From positions 6,381,001 through 6,445,000 of the forward strand of contig CM032229.1 in assembly GCA_019009955.1 (NCBI GenBank): a DNA stretch of 64,000 nt, in the 5' to 3' direction. Source of the stretch: Riptortus pedestris. Taxonomy: Eukaryota > Arthropoda > Insecta > Hemiptera > Alydidae. The translations under genes were made by a program, and so were the position numbers. The notes below the pieces were generated by a model. That model made no database searches, was not told the DNA's origin, and worked only from the letters and a program-made list of their open reading frames with translations. Every line of letters begins with the position of its first letter. Position 1 is the stretch's first letter. Shown piece after piece: positions 63,668 through 64,000 of the stretch.

Positions 63668-64000
63668 TAAGTCCGGCACGCAGGGGCTGCGTAAACTTAG
63701 CAGATTTTCCACTCAAAGATTTACAATAAATAAATCTAAATACCGGCAACAACACCCTGAATATTAAGTGCTTAAATACAAACGGTAATGAGAAAGTTTT
63801 CTTTCAATTTACAAGTTTACAATCTCTACGGAAAGCGGCTGAATTGTAAACAAAAAGGTCAGGCAACCTCGTAGAGCTGAATAGATAGATAGAAATATTC
63901 TAGACCAAAAAGAATAACAATTCATGTAATATATTTGAATATACCATTAATTTTATTGAAACCTATTTACCATAGCTAGTGCTGTAATTTATAATTAATC
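63668..64000 (+). mobile_element. HINE-like repeat, subfamily C, cut by window end
   Basis: AAGTCCGGCACGCAGGGGCT, GTAAACTTAGCAGATTTTCC, and the subfamily C interior (ATAAATCTAAATACCGGCAA, GAATAGATAGATAGAAATAT, GTGCTGTAATTTATAAT) identify it. Confidence 0.8.

Overview
The window is AT-rich nuclear DNA from an animal, most likely an arthropod and probably an insect. The evidence is one LIM-homeobox gene with spliceosomal introns, two canonical nuclear tRNA genes, and a mobile-element mix typical of invertebrates: R2-type, Jockey/I-type and RTE-type LINEs, BEL/Pao LTR elements, piggyBac, hAT, tRNA-derived SINEs and a very abundant rolling-circle-like repeat. Nothing bacterial or organellar was seen. 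I cannot name the species.

The only recognisable host protein-coding gene is the 3' end of an Lmx1 (LMX1A/LMX1B-type) homologue on the + strand. Three exons at 4841-4976, 10417-10593 and 14028-14185 are in phase with one another. They encode homeodomain helix 3 (VWFQNQRAKIKK), a linker, and the diagnostic C-terminal motif NPIDRLYSMQTSYF. The LIM domains and the rest of the homeodomain must lie upstream of base 1. The introns hold LINE, hAT and rolling-circle-like debris plus two GC-richer islands near 7.15-7.6 kb and 12.95-13.3 kb that could be intronic enhancers.

From 14.2 to 64 kb I see no other host protein-coding gene. This is a roughly 50 kb 3' flanking region made of repeats with islands of ordinary-GC, unique-looking sequence at about 35.2, 37.2, 43.9, 46.15, 49.5, 50.8, 52.45, 54.35 and 57.0 kb. 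Several islands carry GA/CT tracts, Pho/YY1-like GCCAT sites, TCF-like and homeodomain-like motifs. They are candidate cis-regulatory or Polycomb-type elements, but this is inference.

The dominant repeat is a family of at least 30 copies, compact form about 0.5-0.6 kb. It has asymmetric terminal inverted repeats (AGCAGATTTCCC), a palindrome at one end (GATTTCCCTTAAGGGAAATC), a hairpin at the other (CGCAGCCCCTGCG), a central (TA)n microsatellite and internally duplicated, diverged modules. This matches the architecture of non-autonomous Helentron/Helitron2 elements (HINE, DINE-1-like), and I use that as the working name.

Other clear elements are a deleted piggyBac-like transposon inserted exactly at the TTAA of a HINE palindrome (20121-21558); an R2-clade LINE 3' end outside rDNA (18475-19793); a BEL/Pao 3' end with an internal inversion (26060-27389) and a related solo LTR (36079-36617); a LINE 3' end inserted in a HINE copy with an 8-bp duplication (44927-45525); a large palindrome with hammerhead-like cores (46632-46889); and a tRNA-derived SINE family.
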